A stretch of 64,000 bases of DNA from MVRV01 sp964469905 (lineage in GTDB: Bacteria; Desulfobacterota; Syntrophia; Syntrophales; Smithellaceae): positions 1 to 64,000 of the forward strand of contig CAYXZW010000009.1 in assembly GCA_964469905.1 (NCBI GenBank), in the 5' to 3' direction. The position numbers and the translations under genes are program-made. The notes under the pieces are model-generated. The model ran no database searches. It was not told where the DNA came from and saw only the letters and a list, made by a program, of their open reading frames with translations. Below, in pieces: positions 61,317 to 64,000 of the stretch (the stretch's first letter is position 1; every line of letters begins with the position of its first letter).

Positions 61317-62393
61317 TTAAAGGTATTTTTTGAGTTTTTTGGCCTCCAGAATATCAACTACTTTTTTAACATCCTGAGAATTTCCCTTCTGGCAGATCAG
61401 CAGAGCGTCTTCCGTTTCCACAACAATCAAATCTTTTACACCGGCCAGAGCAACCAGCTTTTTCGGACTGTAGACCAGAGAACCGCTGCTATCAGCGGAA
61501 ATCACATTACTGCCGCCGATAAAGGCATTGCCGTTTTCATCTTTGGCCGATATATCCCATAGGGCATCCCAACTGCCCACATCACTCCAGCCAAAATCTC
61601 CTTGAACGACAAAAATATTATCTGCTTTCTCCATAACGCCGTAATCAATGGAAATCGGAACAAGATTTTTATAAATCCGGCGTACTGCCGCTTTTTCTAC
61701 CGGCAATCCGAGTGTTTCATTAATAGCGTTCAATCCGGAAGATAAATTCGGCAGCCAGCGGTCAATTGATTTTAAGATGGTGGATGCCCTCCAGACAAAC
61801 ATGCCGCTGTTCCAATAAAAATTGCCGCTTTTTACAAATTCGCAGGCCTGGGAAAAAGCAGGCTTCTCCCGAATTGATTTTACACGGAAAACATCTTCTG
61901 TTGCTCCCTTTTTTACAGGATCGCCCCGTTCAATATAACCAAAACCCGTTTGCGGACTCGTTGGTTTAATCCCGATAGTAACCAGCGCATCAGTCCCGTC
62001 TGCTGTTTGCGCCGCCGCCTGGATGACTTGCCTGAATTTAACGGGATCGGCAATGGCATGATCGGAAGGCAATACAACCATAATATCATCTCCGGCTTTC
62101 TTTTGGATATGCAACGCCGCCAGACCTATGCATGGTGCTGTATTTTTGCCTTCCGGCTCAATAATAATGTTGCCGGAAGGGATGTCGGGAAGTTGGTTCA
62201 TCAGGGCACGGGCGTGCTTCTTGCCGGTAACAACCAGAATATTTTCCGGCTTGATCATTGGCAGTATGCGGTCAACAGTTTCCTGAATAATAGTTCGCGA
62301 GCTTACGATGTCTAACAAGTGTTTCGGTTTCTTCTCTCGACTGCGCGGCCAGAATCTTGTTCCTCTTCCACCAGCCATGATAACAGCATACAT
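61317..62393 (-). CDS. manC: Mannose-1-phosphate guanylyltransferase
   Basis: A 358-residue nucleotidyltransferase that makes GDP-mannose from GTP and mannose 1-phosphate. The N-terminus MYAVIMAGGRGTRFWPRSRE holds the signature GGxGTRxWPxSR. PKHLLDI, VLPSDHAIAD and the sugar-binding FYWNSGMFVWRA follow. It lacks the C-terminal phosphomannose isomerase domain of bifunctional enzymes. The frame is open upstream to 62696, but ATG 62393 has AAGGAG seven bases before it and fits the family. GDP-mannose could feed the GT2 glycosyltransferase or cell-surface glycans. An inverted-repeat element lies just upstream. Confidence 0.93.
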   Translation of the reverse strand: MYAVIMAGGRGTRFWPRSREKKPKHLLDIVSSRTIIQETVDRILPMIKPENILVVTGKKHARALMNQLPDIPSGNIIIEPEGKNTAPCIGLAALHIQKKAGDDIMVVLPSDHAIADPVKFRQVIQAAAQTADGTDALVTIGIKPTSPQTGFGYIERGDPVKKGATEDVFRVKSIREKPAFSQACEFVKSGNFYWNSGMFVWRASTILKSIDRWLPNLSSGLNAINETLGLPVEKAAVRRIYKNLVPISIDYGVMEKADNIFVVQGDFGWSDVGSWDALWDISAKDENGNAFIGGSNVISADSSGSLVYSPKKLVALAGVKDLIVVETEDALLICQKGNSQDVKKVVDILEAKKLKKYL

Positions 62394-62409
62394 AAGGCGC
62401 TCCTTGAGC

Positions 62410-62527
62410 GCTGTTGAAAAACACCCATCTGCGGCGTTGCACTGCATTCTCCGCCGTTCAACGTACGCTAATGTACGCCTCACGGCTGAGGCTTTGTGCG
62501 CCTTGCATCTGGATATTTTTGAACAGC
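62410..62527. repeat. 118-bp imperfect inverted repeat (MITE-like)
   Basis: The ends GCTGTT (62410) and AACAGC (62527) are complementary. The outer 25 bases on each side pair with few mismatches (GCTGTTGAAAAACACCCA against TGGATATTTTTGAACAGC). An inner hairpin CGTAC-GCTAAT-GTACG lies in the centre. No coding capacity. Elements of this look are spread through many Desulfobacterota genomes. Confidence 0.7.
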
Positions 62528-62605
62528 CTAAAATTTTAATATACGTTTCTTTGTATAATACAATGTAACTTGCAAATTCAAGCAATAAACGATAGGAAAT
62601 CCTAT

Positions 62606-63796
62606 ATGGCAACATTAAATTATCCGCAAATAACGTTGAAAAAAGGACGGGAAGCAGCAATATTGCGCGGGCATCCGTGGATGTTTTCCGGAGCAATTGC
62701 GGCAGTTAACGGAACACCCGGTGCCGGTGACATTGTTTTAGCTAAAGACTCAGCGGGCAAGCCGCTGGCATTGGGTTTCTTCAATCCCCGAACAGACATA
62801 GCTTTTCGCGTATTAACCCGAAACTGCGCTTCAATTATTTCTGCGGATTTCTGGCAGAGACGAGTACAGACTGCCTGCGGACTTCGGAAAAAGATGATAC
62901 CTCCCGGAACAAACGCTTATCGTTTGATTAATGCCGAAGGTGACGGCTTTCCCGGATTGATTGTAGATGTCTATGACTCCACGCTTGTGCTTTCCATTAC
63001 AACTGCCGGAATGGAAAAACAGAAAAAATACATTGTTGATGCCCTGGTGTCCCAATTAAAACCGACCGTGATTTATGAACAAAGCCAGGGTCGGTCGCGT
63101 ATCCTGGAAGGGCTGGAAAATAATACTTGTTTCCTGCTGGGCGATGATCAATCCGGCATCGTGGAAATAACGGAAAACGGACTTCAGTTTGCGGTTGACT
63201 TTATCGGCGGACAAAAAACAGGATTTTTCCTTGATCAGCGCAGCAACAGGGAAAAGATCGGAGCACTGAGTGGCAATGCCCATGTGTTGAATTGTTTTTC
63301 CTACACCGGAGCTTTTTCTGTTTATTGTGCCGCCGGTGGGGCCAAGCGTGTTGTATCGCTGGATATATCGAAAACCGCCTGTGGAGCTGCCCGGGAAAAT
63401 TTACAGCGCAATGGCTATTCCAGTGAAGTGCATCCGGTAATCGAAACAGATGTCTTTGCTTATTTGCGCAATCAGCAGGATAATTTTGATTTGATCATCC
63501 TTGATCCTCCGGCCTTTGCCAAAAACAAAAGAGACGTTGCCCAAGCTGCCCGCGGCTATAAAGAAATCAACTTACAGGCGATGAAAAAACTTGCTCCGGG
63601 AGGGATATTGGCGACATTTTCCTGCTCCAATTTCATCGACGAAGAACTATTCAGCAAGATTATCCTTGGAGCAGCACGGGATGCCGGGATTGATCTTTGC
63701 TTGCTGTCCCGCTTAGAGGCAGGACCGGATCATCCCCTCCTGCCGGGACATCCGGAAGGAAGATATCTTAAAGGATTGCTGCTGGCGGTTTCATAA
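62606..63796 (+). CDS. Class I rRNA large-subunit methyltransferase (RlmI family)
   Basis: A 396-residue SAM-dependent methyltransferase. An N-terminal PUA-like domain (KKGREAAILRGHPWMFSGAI) is followed by an EEHEE-type linker and a Rossmann methyltransferase. The SAM motif is VLNCFSYTGAFSVYCAAGG, and the cytosine-methyltransferase-like catalytic block is LDPPAFAKNK followed by FSCSNFID. RlmI makes m5C1962 in 23S rRNA. ATG 62606 has AGGA about ten bases upstream and begins the family's usual start. It is divergent from manC. Confidence 0.9.
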   Translation: MATLNYPQITLKKGREAAILRGHPWMFSGAIAAVNGTPGAGDIVLAKDSAGKPLALGFFNPRTDIAFRVLTRNCASIISADFWQRRVQTACGLRKKMIPPGTNAYRLINAEGDGFPGLIVDVYDSTLVLSITTAGMEKQKKYIVDALVSQLKPTVIYEQSQGRSRILEGLENNTCFLLGDDQSGIVEITENGLQFAVDFIGGQKTGFFLDQRSNREKIGALSGNAHVLNCFSYTGAFSVYCAAGGAKRVVSLDISKTACGAARENLQRNGYSSEVHPVIETDVFAYLRNQQDNFDLIILDPPAFAKNKRDVAQAARGYKEINLQAMKKLAPGGILATFSCSNFIDEELFSKIILGAARDAGIDLCLLSRLEAGPDHPLLPGHPEGRYLKGLLLAVS

Positions 63797-63923
63797 AACC
63801 ATGTCATCACAATATCATCGGTGGCCTGTTATTCTCTCCATCAACGCTGTTAATAAAAACCTTGACGGTTGCTATTTTTTTAGTCAATCTGCAAATATGA
63901 ATAATGAATCAGGGGAAAAAATA

Positions 63924-64000
63924 ATGCGTTGTCCCCGCCTGGGACACGAAATTACCTTATCCTATTGTCTGCAGGAATCCATTGATTTGCCCTGTTCACG
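63924..64000 (+). CDS. Cysteine-containing small protein, cut by the window end
   Basis: ATG 63924, with AGGGG eight bases upstream, opens MRCPRLGHEITLSYCLQESI and then DLPCSR before the window ends. An upstream in-frame ATG at 63897 is less well placed. Three cysteines (CPRLG, YC, PC) suggest a small metal-binding protein. I recall similar short CPRLGHEI-type proteins in related bacteria, of unknown function. Confidence 0.55.
   Translation, partial: MRCPRLGHEITLSYCLQESIDLPCS

Noticed and set aside
62394..62696. 101-residue N-terminal extension of manC
   Set aside because: It reads through the inverted-repeat element; the family start is MYAVIMAGGRG at 62393 with AAGGAG upstream.
1..64000. 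CRISPR array, tRNA or rRNA genes, prophage or intact insertion sequence
   Set aside because: No regularly spaced repeats, cloverleaf-like sequence, transposase or phage structural gene was recognised by reading both strands; a dedicated tRNA search was not possible.

Overview
The window looks like a chromosomal stretch of a strictly or facultatively anaerobic member of the Desulfobacterota (former Deltaproteobacteria), most likely Syntrophales or a relative. The signs are many acyl-CoA activation and oxidation genes, PAS-LuxR and hybrid-kinase regulators, a PEP-CTERM sorting signal, an in-frame UGA selenoprotein candidate, and lipid-like ketosynthase clusters. The assignment is an inference; no rRNA or other marker gene is present.

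Layout. 0-1.6 kb: a cut-off minus-strand gene start, then a caspase-like lipoprotein. 2.2-6.4 kb (+): a GntR/FadR regulator, a GlpD-type glycerol-3-phosphate dehydrogenase and an alkyl-DHAP-synthase-like flavoprotein. 6.5-9.9 kb (-): acyl-CoA synthetase, short-chain dehydrogenase, PAS-LuxR regulator. 10.1-21.5 kb (-): a probable operon of TetR, nitronate monooxygenase-like protein, acyl-CoA dehydrogenase, acyl-CoA ligase, AtuA-like protein, enoyl-CoA hydratase, biotin carrier, biotin carboxylase and carboxyltransferase. It resembles leucine/isovalerate (Liu) and acyclic terpene (Atu) catabolism. A sigma70-like promoter and a 17-bp palindrome lie just upstream.

21.9-30.4 kb (+) and 43.8-56.4 kb (+): two halves of what I read as one aryl-polyene-like or lipid-like biosynthetic locus. 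Block A: ketosynthase, catalytically dead ketosynthase partner, radical SAM protein, aromatic amino acid ammonia-lyase, hotdog thioesterase, a fused FakA-FakB-like fatty acid kinase, and a GT2 glycosyltransferase. Block B: MMPL exporter fused to a methyltransferase, MscS channel, LpxL-type acyltransferase, small DNA-binding-like protein, BtrH-type acyltransferase, ABC-2 exporter, acyl carrier protein, a second ketosynthase plus dead partner, and a second radical SAM protein. Many neighbours overlap by ATGA. Between the blocks lie signalling genes (31-43.4 kb): two related response regulators, a 1302-residue hybrid kinase, a ferredoxin-like protein, HD and J-domain proteins, and a TPR/two-component operon. 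The strip at 30.6-31.1 kb holds decayed fragments, including a clear PEP-CTERM tail.

56.4-64 kb: a GAF-GGDEF cyclase, a secreted coiled-coil protein, Maf and YggS housekeeping genes, and a short secreted heavy-metal-associated (HMA) protein whose reading frame crosses a UGA followed by a SECIS-like hairpin (probable selenoprotein). Then come mannose-1-phosphate guanylyltransferase, a 118-bp inverted-repeat element, an RlmI-type rRNA methyltransferase, and a small gene cut by the window end. No tRNA, rRNA, CRISPR array or intact insertion sequence was recognised.
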